Source: Ferdinandcohnia sp036965165 (GTDB lineage: Bacteria; Bacillota; Bacilli; Bacillales; Bacillaceae_L). Taken from it: a stretch of 19,652 nt of DNA. Each line of letters starts with the position of its first letter. Position 1 is the stretch's first letter. The notes below the pieces were generated by a model. The model saw only the letters and a program-made list of their open reading frames with translations. It made no database searches and was not told the origin of the DNA. Below are positions 7,484 to 14,524 of this stretch, one piece after another. The position numbers and the translations under genes were made by a program. The DNA lies in contig NZ_JBALOX010000090.1 in NCBI RefSeq assembly GCF_036965165.1, positions 1 through 19,652 of the forward strand. The letters are read 5' to 3'.

Positions 7484-7954
7484 ATGCATTATGAAATGTA
7501 CTCAATTTTACTTGTTATTTTTGGATTGATACTTTGGAGGCGAACAAGAGCTATGGTCCGCCCAATTAAAGGTTCAGGCTTGCGAATTTTGCTACCGCTG
7601 CTCTATATGTCACCCGCCCTTTCTGTTGTGATACAACCTTCAGTTCACATGACTTTAATAGAGATTGTCATTTCTGTGATATTTGGTACTCTCTTGTCTG
7701 TTCCATTGATTTATACAACTGGCTACGAGATTCGAGAGGATGGGAAAATATATGGAAAAAAGAGCATTGGTTTTGTGATTGCTTTAATTTTAGTATTTGT
7801 TAGCCGACGACTAGTTAATTACTTTTTACCAGGCATTGATGCTTTGACATTAAACGCTTTATCTATTATTTCTCTGTTTGTGTATGTAGGGTTATGGAGA
7901 ATAATTAGTTTTATGAAATTCAAAAAAGTATATAACTCACATGTAGCCATGTAA
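7484..7954 (+). CDS. CcdC-like (DUF1453) membrane protein
   Basis: This 156-residue membrane protein resembles the CcdC family (DUF1453), named for a small membrane protein encoded near cytochrome c maturation genes in Bacillus subtilis. The layout fits: an N-terminal helix followed by a basic loop (RRTRAMVRPIKGSGLRILLP), a pair of central helices, the short soluble turn YEIREDGKIYGKKS before a long helix FVIALILVFVSRRLVNYF, and a last helix ending in a basic tail. No cytochrome c biogenesis gene is adjacent, so this may be a paralogue with another role. A GGAGTGAT ribosome binding site precedes the ATG. Assignment rests on sequence resemblance only. Confidence 0.6.
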   Translation: MHYEMYSILLVIFGLILWRRTRAMVRPIKGSGLRILLPLLYMSPALSVVIQPSVHMTLIEIVISVIFGTLLSVPLIYTTGYEIREDGKIYGKKSIGFVIALILVFVSRRLVNYFLPGIDALTLNALSIISLFVYVGLWRIISFMKFKKVYNSHVAM

Positions 7955-8085
7955 GTCTTAGGGGTAATAATTTAATTAGTAAGAGACGAACTTTTGAATA
8001 ATTACCCCATACAAAATTAATAGTTTCATATGAATTAAATGAGTGAAGGTGATGGAACCTAAATTAATAATACTTCATGATAATT

Positions 8086-8114
8086 AAAAAAGGATTAATG
8101 TATCACACTAATCC
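8086..8114 (-). terminator. Intrinsic terminator overlapping the LysE-family stop codon
   Basis: On the - strand GGATTAGTG, a 5-base loop and CATTAATCC form a 9-bp stem followed by TTTTTT. The 5' arm includes the last codons of the LysE-family gene. Confidence 0.8.
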
Positions 8115-8705
8115 GATCAAAAGATATACCGCTGTTCCCCAGATAAAGATGGCGGAGAATTTGTTGAACATCTTCATTAAAACCCCTGTTCCATCTATTT
8201 TCTTCATGGTCGCACCTGCGAGCGTTAAGCCAAAAAACCACATCCAGGATACAATAATACAAGCAACGGTAAATAAGATTTGTTCTGTTCCAATATATTT
8301 TAATGCACTTGTACCAATTACGCCGACAATATCTAAAATGGCATGAGGGTTTAATAATGAAACCGAGGATGCGAAAATGATTTGTTGCCGGATTGGTAAT
8401 GCTTTGTTCGCAGCATTAGCAGTTGGTTCAGACCGCCAAATCGCATATCCCATGTAAGTTAAAAACAAGATGCCAACAATCATTAGACTAATTCGTAGCC
8501 ATTCAAACTGTAAGACAATAACGGATAAACCAAACACAGCTAAAAGAATTAACAGTGTATCGCACATTGCAGCTGTAATGGTCGCAGGAAATGCGCGTAG
8601 TAATTTTGGTTGTGTTGCTCCTTGAGAAAAAACAAATACATTCTGTACACCTAAAGGTAAAATAAGACCAAATGCTAAGATGATTCCGTGTAGAATGGCT
8701 TCCAT
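8103..8705 (-). CDS. LysE/ArgO-type amino acid exporter
   Basis: This protein of about 200 residues is a LysE-superfamily exporter, a family that pumps basic or other amino acids out of the cell. The N-terminal motif GIILAFGLILPLGVQNVFVF and the mid-protein SSVSLLNPHAILDIVGVIG are characteristic; the second keeps the conserved Asn-Pro-His-Ala. About six hydrophobic segments are visible. The frame extends upstream to 8744, but GAAAGGA lies 8 bases before the ATG at 8705, and that start gives the usual family N-terminus (MEAILHGIIL). It is divergent from the MFS transporter gene across a 151-base region. The closest relatives are the ArgO/YggA-like branch, but the substrate is an inference from family only. 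Confidence 0.85.
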   Translation of the reverse strand: MEAILHGIILAFGLILPLGVQNVFVFSQGATQPKLLRAFPATITAAMCDTLLILLAVFGLSVIVLQFEWLRISLMIVGILFLTYMGYAIWRSEPTANAANKALPIRQQIIFASSVSLLNPHAILDIVGVIGTSALKYIGTEQILFTVACIIVSWMWFFGLTLAGATMKKIDGTGVLMKMFNKFSAIFIWGTAVYLLIGLV

Positions 8706-8795
8706 TTTATCAATCCTTTCAATTCCTAACAAACTATGATACAACTAAAAGAAAAATCACATCATCATTCCCCATTGTACATAATTATCTTATTC

Positions 8796-8824
8796 TTGAG
8801 TAAACTTTCATCAAAAGATAGTAT
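8796..8824 (+). promoter_or_regulatory. Sigma-A promoter candidate for the MFS gene
   Basis: TTGAGT (8796-8801) and TAGTAT (8819-8824) are separated by exactly 17 bases and lie 32 bases upstream of the MFS start codon. Each hexamer matches the sigma-A consensus in four of six or better positions. Confidence 0.5.
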
Positions 8825-8856
8825 ATAGTAAGGACAGCATTAGGAAGGAAGACAAC

Positions 8857-9600
8857 ATGGATAAACGAATTTATTTTTTAATGATCATTGCCTTTATTAT
8901 CGGGATGGTTGAACTAATCATTAGCGGGATTGTCGATTTAATTGCTGAAGATTTACAAGTAAGTATCGGACAAGTCGGTTTGCTGATCACTGTTTTTGCA
9001 GTTATTTTTGCAGTGGCATCACCCATTTTACTTGTCATGACAGCTAAAATCGAAAGAAAACGGCTAACCTTGGTTTGCTTATACATATTTTTAGTGGGCT
9101 GTATCGTAACGGTATTTGCGCCTACCTATTCTATTTTGTTTATCGGAAGAATTATATTAGCGTTAAGTGGAGCACTTTTAATCATATTGTGTTTAGTAAT
9201 GGCTCCAAGCTTAGTAGGAGAACAGTATAAAGGCAGGGCGATTGGAATTGTCTCTATGGGTGTGAGTGCTTCTTTAGTTTTAGGAGTTCCAATCGGACTT
9301 GTCATGGGAGATAGCTTCGGCTGGAGAGCGCCTTTCGTACTTATCACTGTATTGACAGCTTTATCCATTATTGGCGTTCATTTATTTATGGAACGTATAG
9401 AACCAAAACCTCAAATTCCGTTGAGGCAGCAACTTACAGCATTTAAAAATCACAAAATCACATTAGGGCTTACAACGACATTCCTATATATGACGGGTCA
9501 TACGATTATGTATGCCTATTTTAAGCCATATTTAGAAGCAACTACTGGTTTTAGTGCGAATTGGATAAGTGTCATCTATTTCATTTTTGGTTTTGCTGCT
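8857..9600 (+). CDS. MFS transporter, 3' truncated at an assembly/rearrangement junction
   Basis: About 248 codons encode the N-terminal two thirds of a major facilitator superfamily transporter of the drug:H+ antiporter-1 (AraJ/YdhP-like) type, normally about 390-400 residues. Helices 1 to 6 and the start of the C-terminal half are present. The helix 4-5 region around YKGRAIGIVSMGVSASLVLG and GVPIGLVMGDSFGWRAPF is typical of DHA1 proteins. From about 9600 the hydrophobic sequence stops abruptly and the frame continues to 9909 only as the antisense of obg (DTTERRVDFPTLG and onward), so the 350-residue frame is not a real protein. A good ribosome binding site (AGGAAGGAAG) supports the start. 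The missing helices suggest that the copy as assembled is non-functional. Confidence 0.85.
9583..9600. other. Chimeric junction between the MFS gene and obg
   Basis: The word ATTTTTGGTTTTGCTGCT reads IFGFAA in the MFS frame on + and AAKPKI in the Obg frame on - (with the last base pair of the isoleucine codon lost). Both readings fit their families, so these 18 bases belong to both genes, and the two genes are joined through them. Confidence 0.85.
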
Positions 9601-10136
9601 GACACAACGGAGAGAAGGGTTGATTTTCCTACGCTTGGAAATCCAACAAGACCAACGTCCGCTAGAACTTTTAGTTCAAGTTTTACATACCGCTCCTGTC
9701 CAGGCTCACCATTTTCAGCAATTTCCGGTGCTGGATTGGCAGGTGTCGCAAATCGGGAGTTACCTCTTCCGCCACGACCAGCTTTAGCAATGACTGCTCT
9801 TTGGCCATGCTGTGTTAAATCCGCAATGACCACTCCTGTGTCATCATCTGTTACGACAGTTCCAGGTGGCACTTTTACAATCATCGGTTCCGCATTTTTA
9901 CCATGTTGATTCTTCGACATTCCGTGTTCTCCGCGCTTTGCCTTAAAATGACGTTGATAACGGAAATCCATCAAGGTTCTTAGCCCTTCTTCTACCTCAA
10001 AGATGACGTCGGCTCCTTTTCCGCCATCACCTCCAGCAGGTCCACCCATTGGAACATATTTTTCACGACGGTACGCAACCATTCCGTTACCACCGTCTCC
10101 ACCTTTTACATATACTTTGACTTGATCTACAAACAT
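9583..10136 (-). CDS. obg: Obg (CgtA) GTPase, 3' truncated at the junction
   Basis: The first 184 residues of the ribosome-assembly and stress-signalling GTPase Obg are encoded here. The whole N-terminal glycine-rich Obg fold is present (KGGDGGNGMVAYRREKYVPM near the start; GGRGNSRFATPANPAPE near residue 125). It is followed by the G1 P-loop GFPSVGKST at the beginning of the GTPase domain. The frame then ends within three codons, at AAKPK-M-K-stop, where real Obg proteins read AAKPKI and go on for about 240 more residues. G2 to G5 and the C-terminal OCT domain are missing. It starts 34 bases after spo0B with a CGGAGGA ribosome binding site, as in other Bacillus. Because obg is essential in Bacillus, truncation probably reflects the assembly or implies a second copy. 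Confidence 0.93.
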
Positions 10137-10170
10137 ATTTTATTCCTCCGGTATCTATGCACCTAAATCT

Positions 10171-10710
10171 TTATGCAATATATAATGTTAAACTTACTTC
10201 TTCATTATGTACTTTGTATTCCTTTATTTTCGGGAATGCTTTCGTTTTGCTCATTGCAGTTAGCCATTTTGTTAGGTTTTCCCTATTTTTTAGTATTCCA
10301 CTAAAATCAAAAAAGAATCGAGTTTCCTCTGATGAACAATCTATGGTGAGTGATAAATGATTTTCTCCCAGTTCGTCAACTGCTTCTTCAAGTATCACAA
10401 AAAATTGTGAGGACAATTCGGTTAGTTCCATATCGTGGTTGGATAAGTTTCGAATCTCGCCGACGAGATCATAGTCTAATTGATATTTATGTGGCTCCCA
10501 ATTAAAGGTCATGATAAGTGCAGCAAATGTTGGAATTTGTAAATTTGTGAGATGGGTTTCATTTTGAGTGTCAATTACAATTTCTTCAATAATGGCCTCT
10601 ACCCGATCTATTTTATTTAGCGAGATATTTCCTTTGATTAGTTGTATTTTATTTAACCAATCATGACGTGTATGTTTTAATACATCGATCGTACTCCAAT
10701 TTTTATTCAT
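10171..10710 (-). CDS. spo0B: Spo0B sporulation phosphorelay phosphotransferase
   Basis: Spo0B passes phosphate from Spo0F to Spo0A in the sporulation phosphorelay. The 179-residue product has the helical-hairpin motif HTRHDWLNKIQLIKGN, in which His16 corresponds to the phosphorylated histidine of B. subtilis Spo0B. A C-terminal half follows, related to histidine kinase ATP-binding folds but without nucleotide-binding motifs. It is slightly shorter than the B. subtilis protein, with the difference at the N-terminus. Position between rpmA and obg is the conserved Bacillus order. A terminator lies between rpmA and this gene, and an extended -10 promoter candidate is at 10745-10753, so spo0B-obg may be transcribed on its own. 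The ribosome binding site is AGGGGAA. Confidence 0.93.
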   Translation of the reverse strand: MNKNWSTIDVLKHTRHDWLNKIQLIKGNISLNKIDRVEAIIEEIVIDTQNETHLTNLQIPTFAALIMTFNWEPHKYQLDYDLVGEIRNLSNHDMELTELSSQFFVILEEAVDELGENHLSLTIDCSSEETRFFFDFSGILKNRENLTKWLTAMSKTKAFPKIKEYKVHNEEVSLTLYIA

Positions 10711-10744
10711 GTCATTTCCCCTAAATTTCGAATCTTGTCTAAAA

Positions 10745-10753
10745 ATTATATCA
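10745..10753 (-). promoter_or_regulatory. Extended -10 promoter candidate for spo0B-obg
   Basis: On the - strand TGATATAAT is a perfect extended -10 element, 34 bases before the spo0B start codon. The -35 region at 17-base spacing is poor, which is tolerated by extended -10 promoters. Confidence 0.5.
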
Positions 10754-10797
10754 AACCTTGAAAAATAACACTACATTCTTATAGTACGATTTTTGGT

Positions 10798-10833
10798 AAA
10801 AAACAAAAACTCTAACCATGTGGTTAGAGTTTT
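10798..10833 (-). terminator. Strong intrinsic terminator between rpmA and spo0B
   Basis: AAAACTCTAACCA and TGGTTAGAGTTTT (10806-10833) are perfect 13-base inverted repeats around TG. On the - strand they are followed by TTTTGTTTTTT. The hairpin starts 8 bases after the rpmA stop codon. Confidence 0.9.
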
Positions 10834-10841
10834 AAGTGTTA

Positions 10842-11135
10842 TTACGCTTCTTGTGCAGCTGGGTATACACTTACTTGTTTGCGGTCACGGCCTAAACGCT
10901 CAAATTTAACAACTCCGTCAACTTTTGCGAATAGAGTGTCGTCACCACCACGGCCAACGTTTACTCCTGGATAGATTTTAGTACCGCGTTGACGGTATAA
11001 AATAGATCCACCAGTAACGAATTGACCATCAGCACGTTTTGCACCAAGACGTTTCGCGATTGAATCACGACCGTTCTTTGTACTACCTACCCCTTTTTTA
11101 GAAGCGAAGAATTGCAGGTCTAATCTTACGAACAT
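10842..11135 (-). CDS. rpmA: 50S ribosomal protein L27
   Basis: The 97-residue product is ribosomal protein L27, whose N-terminus reaches the peptidyl transferase centre. The body (STKNGRDSIAKRLGAKRADG, then TGGSILYRQRGTKIYPG) is diagnostic. As in other Firmicutes it carries a short N-terminal extension, MFVRLDLQFF, directly before ASKKG. This LQFF-A junction is the known cleavage motif of the protease Prp, encoded immediately upstream as ysxB. A strong AGGAGGTGG ribosome binding site precedes the ATG. A long structured intergenic segment separates it from ysxB, and a strong terminator follows. Confidence 0.98.
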   Translation of the reverse strand: MFVRLDLQFFASKKGVGSTKNGRDSIAKRLGAKRADGQFVTGGSILYRQRGTKIYPGVNVGRGGDDTLFAKVDGVVKFERLGRDRKQVSVYPAAQEA

Positions 11136-11152
11136 TATTGTCCACCTCCTAA

Positions 11153-11271
11153 TAGAAGTTCAAAAAGTCCGGGAAAAATGGCTGTCGAATTTCGTTGTCA
11201 CTCTGACCCTCCGGTCCTCACGTATTAAAACCAAACGCTCCGGTCCTAAGGCCTATCGTTCCTAGAAGTTC
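11153..11271 (-). repeat. Structured 177-base intergenic element between ysxB and rpmA
   Basis: The gap 11136-11312 is much longer and more G+C-rich than other gaps in this operon. It is bounded by 9-base direct repeats TAGAAGTTC (11153-11161 and 11263-11271). It contains a 10-base direct repeat CTCCGGTCCT (11209-11218 and 11238-11247), and near its ends AAAAAGG and CTTTTT words that can close a long-range stem on the - strand. It ends just before the rpmA ribosome binding site. No reading frame is convincing. It could be a mobile-like intergenic repeat inserted in the operon or a structured mRNA segment. Confidence 0.5.
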
Positions 11272-11312
11272 TCGGCCCTTTTTGTCCTCCTTTTTGACCA
11301 TTTATTATGTTT

Positions 11313-11639
11313 TTATGATTGAATTTTCATATATTGTCCATAATCAAGTTCAATCGTTTGTAAGGATACAAGCATTCCTTCTAGAAGAAGCTGTACCTTT
11401 TCCTCATTTGTTTCATCCTCAAGAGGAGGAATCTGACAGCGGAGGAAACCATTTTTTTCTTGCTCCAATATCGGCTCTACGTTACATAAAGCATATATGG
11501 AATTAATGGTACCAAAAGCAACTGCTGAGGCACCTGCACAAACGATATCCTTCCCAGGAACATCATATTCGGCATGTCCACTCATTGTGAATGAATCGAT
11601 TCTACCTGAACTATTACGGTTAATAGTAACCTTTATCAT
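11313..11639 (-). CDS. ysxB: Ribosomal-processing cysteine protease Prp (YsxB)
   Basis: This 108-residue protein is Prp (YsxB family), the cysteine protease that removes the N-terminal extension of L27 in Firmicutes. The catalytic pair is visible as His22 and Cys34 in SGHAEYDVPGKDIVCAGASA, with the usual spacing. Length is normal. It lies 11 bases downstream of rplU and upstream of rpmA, its substrate gene, which carries the matching LQFF-A cleavage site. The gene order rplU-ysxB-rpmA is conserved in Bacillus. Translation probably starts at the ATG at 11639, with AAGG as a modest ribosome binding site. Confidence 0.95.
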   Translation of the reverse strand: MIKVTINRNSSGRIDSFTMSGHAEYDVPGKDIVCAGASAVAFGTINSIYALCNVEPILEQEKNGFLRCQIPPLEDETNEEKVQLLLEGMLVSLQTIELDYGQYMKIQS

Positions 11640-11650
11640 GATAGAAAGCC

Positions 11651-11959
11651 TTATGCGTTGATTTTTTCGATTGTAACTTTAGTGTAAGGTTGACGATGAC
11701 CTTGTTTTTTACGGTAGTTCTTTTTAGCCTTATATTTGAAAACAATGATCTTCTTAGCGCGACCTTGCTTTTCAACTTTAGCTGTAACAGTTGCACCTTC
11801 AACAGTTGGGCTACCAACTTTCACGTTTTCGCCACCTACGAATAAAACCTTGTCAAATGTAACTGTTCCACCTTGTTCTACGTCAAGCTTTTCAACATAG
11901 ATTTCTTGGCCTTCTTGAACTTTAATTTGCTTACCGCCAGTTTCAATAATTGCGTACAT
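11651..11959 (-). CDS. rplU: 50S ribosomal protein L21
   Basis: The 102-residue product is ribosomal protein L21, which binds 23S rRNA. The N-terminus MYAIIETGGKQIKVQEGQEI and the C-terminal YKAKKNYRKKQGHRQPYTKV are diagnostic. It is the first gene of the rplU-ysxB-rpmA unit and is preceded by AGGAGGTG, a conserved L21 leader RNA and a strong sigma-A promoter. Confidence 0.98.
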   Translation of the reverse strand: MYAIIETGGKQIKVQEGQEIYVEKLDVEQGGTVTFDKVLFVGGENVKVGSPTVEGATVTAKVEKQGRAKKIIVFKYKAKKNYRKKQGHRQPYTKVTIEKINA

Positions 11960-12073
11960 ACTTGCACCTCCTAATATTTTGGACTAAGACTCGCCACTAC
12001 ACAGGCGCTCCATTTAAGGAAACTTAAATACCTGGAATGTGCGGTTGTAGCAATGGGTGCTACAAACAATAAC
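11960..12073 (-). ncRNA. L21 leader (cis-regulatory mRNA leader of rplU)
   Basis: About 114 bases lie between the predicted transcription start and the rplU ATG. On the - strand they contain inverted elements including TGTAGCACCCATTGCTACA and TTTAAGTTTCCTTAAA, then GGAGCGCC...GGCGAG before the ribosome binding site. Position and appearance match the known L21 leader family of Bacillales, thought to let L21 or its assembly state control its own operon. Boundaries are approximate. Confidence 0.7.
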
Positions 12074-12079
12074 ATGAAA

Positions 12080-12108
12080 ATATTATCACAAAAGCGTCGT
12101 TGCGTCAA
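12080..12108 (-). promoter_or_regulatory. Sigma-A promoter of rplU-ysxB-rpmA
   Basis: On the - strand TTGACG (12103-12108) and TAATAT (12080-12085) are separated by exactly 17 bases. The start of transcription would fall near 12073, leaving a leader of about 114 bases. Confidence 0.8.
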
Positions 12109-12127
12109 TATAATTATCAATATTGAT

Positions 12128-13597
12128 CTAGGATTGAATGTGTAGCCTTGCTTTTATTTCGTCATTGCTACCTAATTGTCTAATGGTGTAATCATGTTTT
12201 GCAGAAGCTAATTCAGTTATGTAAATTTTAATGGATAAAGCATCTTCTAACCTTTTCTTATGCTCGTTATGAGCTCCTAGAAAAACATGTTTCACTTCAT
12301 CAGTTGCCTCAATCCAGACAGCATCATGGTCCATCCCTTGGTGCTCCCATAGTTCTCGCTCAAGCTTAAAGACAACAGTTTCTGCAGAGTCAATCCGACC
12401 AGTACCTGAACATGTTGGACAGTTTGTCTGTAAAATAGCAGACAAGTCGTTTCGTGTCTTCTTACGGGTCATTTCCAAAATACCGAGGGAAGTAAAGCCA
12501 TGAATGGTCACACGATTTCTATCTTCCTTTGCTACAGACCTTAATGCATGTATTACCTTTTGACGTTCAACATCTAGCTTCATATCAATAAAATCAATCA
12601 AGATAATTCCGCTAATATCCCTTAGTATTAACTGATTTGCAATTTCTTTTGCTGCAGCTAAATTTGTTTTAAACACGGTGTCTTGTAAATTTTCTTTTCC
12701 TTGAAATTTACCGGTATTTACGTCTATAATCGTTAAAGCTTCCGTTTGTTCAATTAACAAATAGGCGCCATTGTCGATCCACACAATTTGCTTAAGACCT
12801 CTTTCAATTTCTTTCTCAATCCCATAGAAAGAAAAAATATTTTCTTTTCCACGAAAAAAGCTGACCTTTTCTTCACCAAGTTGTTCCTTTAACTCTCGAA
12901 ACGTTTGTGCATCATCAATCACAATCCCTTTAATATTTTCAAGCCGATTCTCTAGTAAAATTTTATCCGCTAGATTATTTGCATCAAATAACAAGCTTGG
13001 TGGCTTGAGCTTTTTTTGTTGGTCTTGTAACACTTTGAAACGACTTCGCCCAAATTCAAGCTCTTTCAGTATCTTTGTCTCATCTTGATTTTCACAAGCC
13101 GTTCGAATAATTAGACCCTCTTGATTTTGAAGATATGTTTGTCCAAACTTGCGCCATCTATTCCGTTCTTCTTCCTCTTTCATTTTCCGAGAGACCGCCA
13201 CATAATTGCCAAACGGCAAATAAACAAGGGAAGCCCCAGGAAATTCAATTAGACCAGTTAATTTAGGGCCTTTCCGTTCCGCCCCTTCTTTCGTTACCTG
13301 GACAATGATTTCCTCACCTTGTCTAATAAAATGGGATATGCTCTTTTCTTTTTCACTAGGGGGTGAGAGATGATAGGTCGCAAGCTGTTCTCGCCCGATA
13401 TAACCGTTCCTGCCTAAGCCAATATCGACAAAAGCTGCTTGCATCCCCGGAAGGACATCAATCACACGCCCCTTATAAATATTTCCGACGATTTCTTTAT
13501 GTTTTGGTTGTTGGATATTTAATTCAAGAACTTTATTTCCCTCAATTACTGCTACACGCTTTTCACTTGTTTTTACATTCATTATTATTGTTTTCAA
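12128..13597 (-). CDS. rng: Ribonuclease G/E family endoribonuclease
   Basis: This is an RNase E/G family endoribonuclease of RNase G size (about 490 residues). An N-terminal S1 RNA-binding domain (IVGNIYKGRVIDVLPGMQAA and following) leads to the catalytic DNase I-like fold. The metal-binding aspartates are in LTIIDVNTGKF and ILIDFIDM, and the zinc-link CPTC is in NCPTCSGTGR. The frame opens with GTG at 13612, but that codon is part of the ribosome binding site GTGAGG. The in-frame TTG at 13597 lies 9 bases after GAGG and gives the family-typical N-terminus MKTIIMNV, so I chose it (489 residues); ATG at 13582 is the other option. It sits between spoIVFB and rplU, an order seen in many Bacillus outside the B. 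subtilis group. Confidence 0.92.
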   Translation of the reverse strand: MKTIIMNVKTSEKRVAVIEGNKVLELNIQQPKHKEIVGNIYKGRVIDVLPGMQAAFVDIGLGRNGYIGREQLATYHLSPPSEKEKSISHFIRQGEEIIVQVTKEGAERKGPKLTGLIEFPGASLVYLPFGNYVAVSRKMKEEEERNRWRKFGQTYLQNQEGLIIRTACENQDETKILKELEFGRSRFKVLQDQQKKLKPPSLLFDANNLADKILLENRLENIKGIVIDDAQTFRELKEQLGEEKVSFFRGKENIFSFYGIEKEIERGLKQIVWIDNGAYLLIEQTEALTIIDVNTGKFQGKENLQDTVFKTNLAAAKEIANQLILRDISGIILIDFIDMKLDVERQKVIHALRSVAKEDRNRVTIHGFTSLGILEMTRKKTRNDLSAILQTNCPTCSGTGRIDSAETVVFKLERELWEHQGMDHDAVWIEATDEVKHVFLGAHNEHKKRLEDALSIKIYITELASAKHDYTIRQLGSNDEIKARLHIQS

Positions 13598-13657
13598 ACT
13601 CTTAATCCTCACTTTGACGTTACACTTTCTTTTTTTAATGTAACCTATCTAGCAACG

Positions 13658-14524
13658 TCAATACAAGTAGAGAAGCTCTCCAACCGGTTGAGTAATTTTT
13701 TTATCATTAAAATAGGCATGTAAAAGCTCATTTTCATCAAGGGGAAGTTGGTTCTCCCCGTCCTTCTGTATCACAATCGGGTGCTTATATCCTCGTTGAA
13801 ACATTGATAAAACGCTATAAACCATCACTGATTCATCTACTATCAATGGCTTTAACTTCGTAAAAGTATCTTGCTTTCCATAATAGCGCTCCAGTAAAAA
13901 CCTCATAAACACGAAATGACGCTTCCGCCATTCCATAATAATCGAGAATATTAGGAAGGAAAGGATGACCCAGAGATTAAGATTAGTAGGACTATAGAAA
14001 ACCATCCCAATTAAAATGAACACTACAACTAAGCTTGATGTAATAATCATCCGCTTATGTGCTTCAAAAAAGGAATGCCGATAAGAGAAAAACAAATAGA
14101 GAAGCTTCCCTCCATCTAATGGCCATATAGGAAGAAGATTAAAGAAAAAGATAACCGCATTATGATAAAAAAAGAGATCAAAGGTTTTTTCTGAAATAAC
14201 AGAGCCTACTGTTAATAAATATGCAACTGCCACCATCCAAATATGTTGAAGGGGTCCTGCTAAAATAACAAGGAGCTCCTCCTTCAATGGACGATTTCCA
14301 TGCTCATCCATCTCCGCCACACCACCAAATGGAAGGAGCTGAATCCTTTTAATTCTCCATGAAAAAAAATGGGCACATGCTGCATGTCCCATTTCGTGGA
14401 CAAATATGATAAAAAATAACATCAATAACTCTCTAAAATGCGCAGTAATAACTGCCACACCGACGATGAGCCAAAGTAATGGATGTATTTCAATTCTTCT
14501 GAGGAGTTTAAAATATTTATTCAA
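13658..14524 (-). CDS. spoIVFB: SpoIVFB, intramembrane pro-sigma-K processing metalloprotease
   Basis: SpoIVFB is the site-2-type membrane metalloprotease that cleaves pro-sigma-K in the mother cell during sporulation. The 288-residue product has the zinc motif HEMGH at residues 43-47 and the second active-site motif NLLPIWPLDGG with Asn129 and Asp137. These are the same positions as in the B. subtilis protein, within several membrane helices. The C-terminal region (after about residue 200) is soluble and resembles the CBS domain of the family. Its start overlaps the end of spoIVFA by 8 bases, so the two are translationally coupled and made together. Confidence 0.95.
   Translation of the reverse strand: MNKYFKLLRRIEIHPLLWLIVGVAVITAHFRELLMLFFIIFVHEMGHAACAHFFSWRIKRIQLLPFGGVAEMDEHGNRPLKEELLVILAGPLQHIWMVAVAYLLTVGSVISEKTFDLFFYHNAVIFFFNLLPIWPLDGGKLLYLFFSYRHSFFEAHKRMIITSSLVVVFILIGMVFYSPTNLNLWVILSFLIFSIIMEWRKRHFVFMRFLLERYYGKQDTFTKLKPLIVDESVMVYSVLSMFQRGYKHPIVIQKDGENQLPLDENELLHAYFNDKKITQPVGELLYLY

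Noticed and set aside
7961..8008. GGGGTAAT/ATTACCCC inverted repeat downstream of the CcdC-like gene
   Set aside because: The arms are only 8 bp with a 32-base loop and no T tract, too weak to call a terminator.
9583..9600. Programmed DNA inversion site
   Set aside because: There is no invertase gene, no inverted partner site in the window, and the word is explained by coding sequence of two known families.
8857..9909. A 350-residue MFS protein with a novel C-terminal domain
   Set aside because: Everything after about residue 248 is the exact antisense of obg and has no membrane character, so it is not a real fusion protein.
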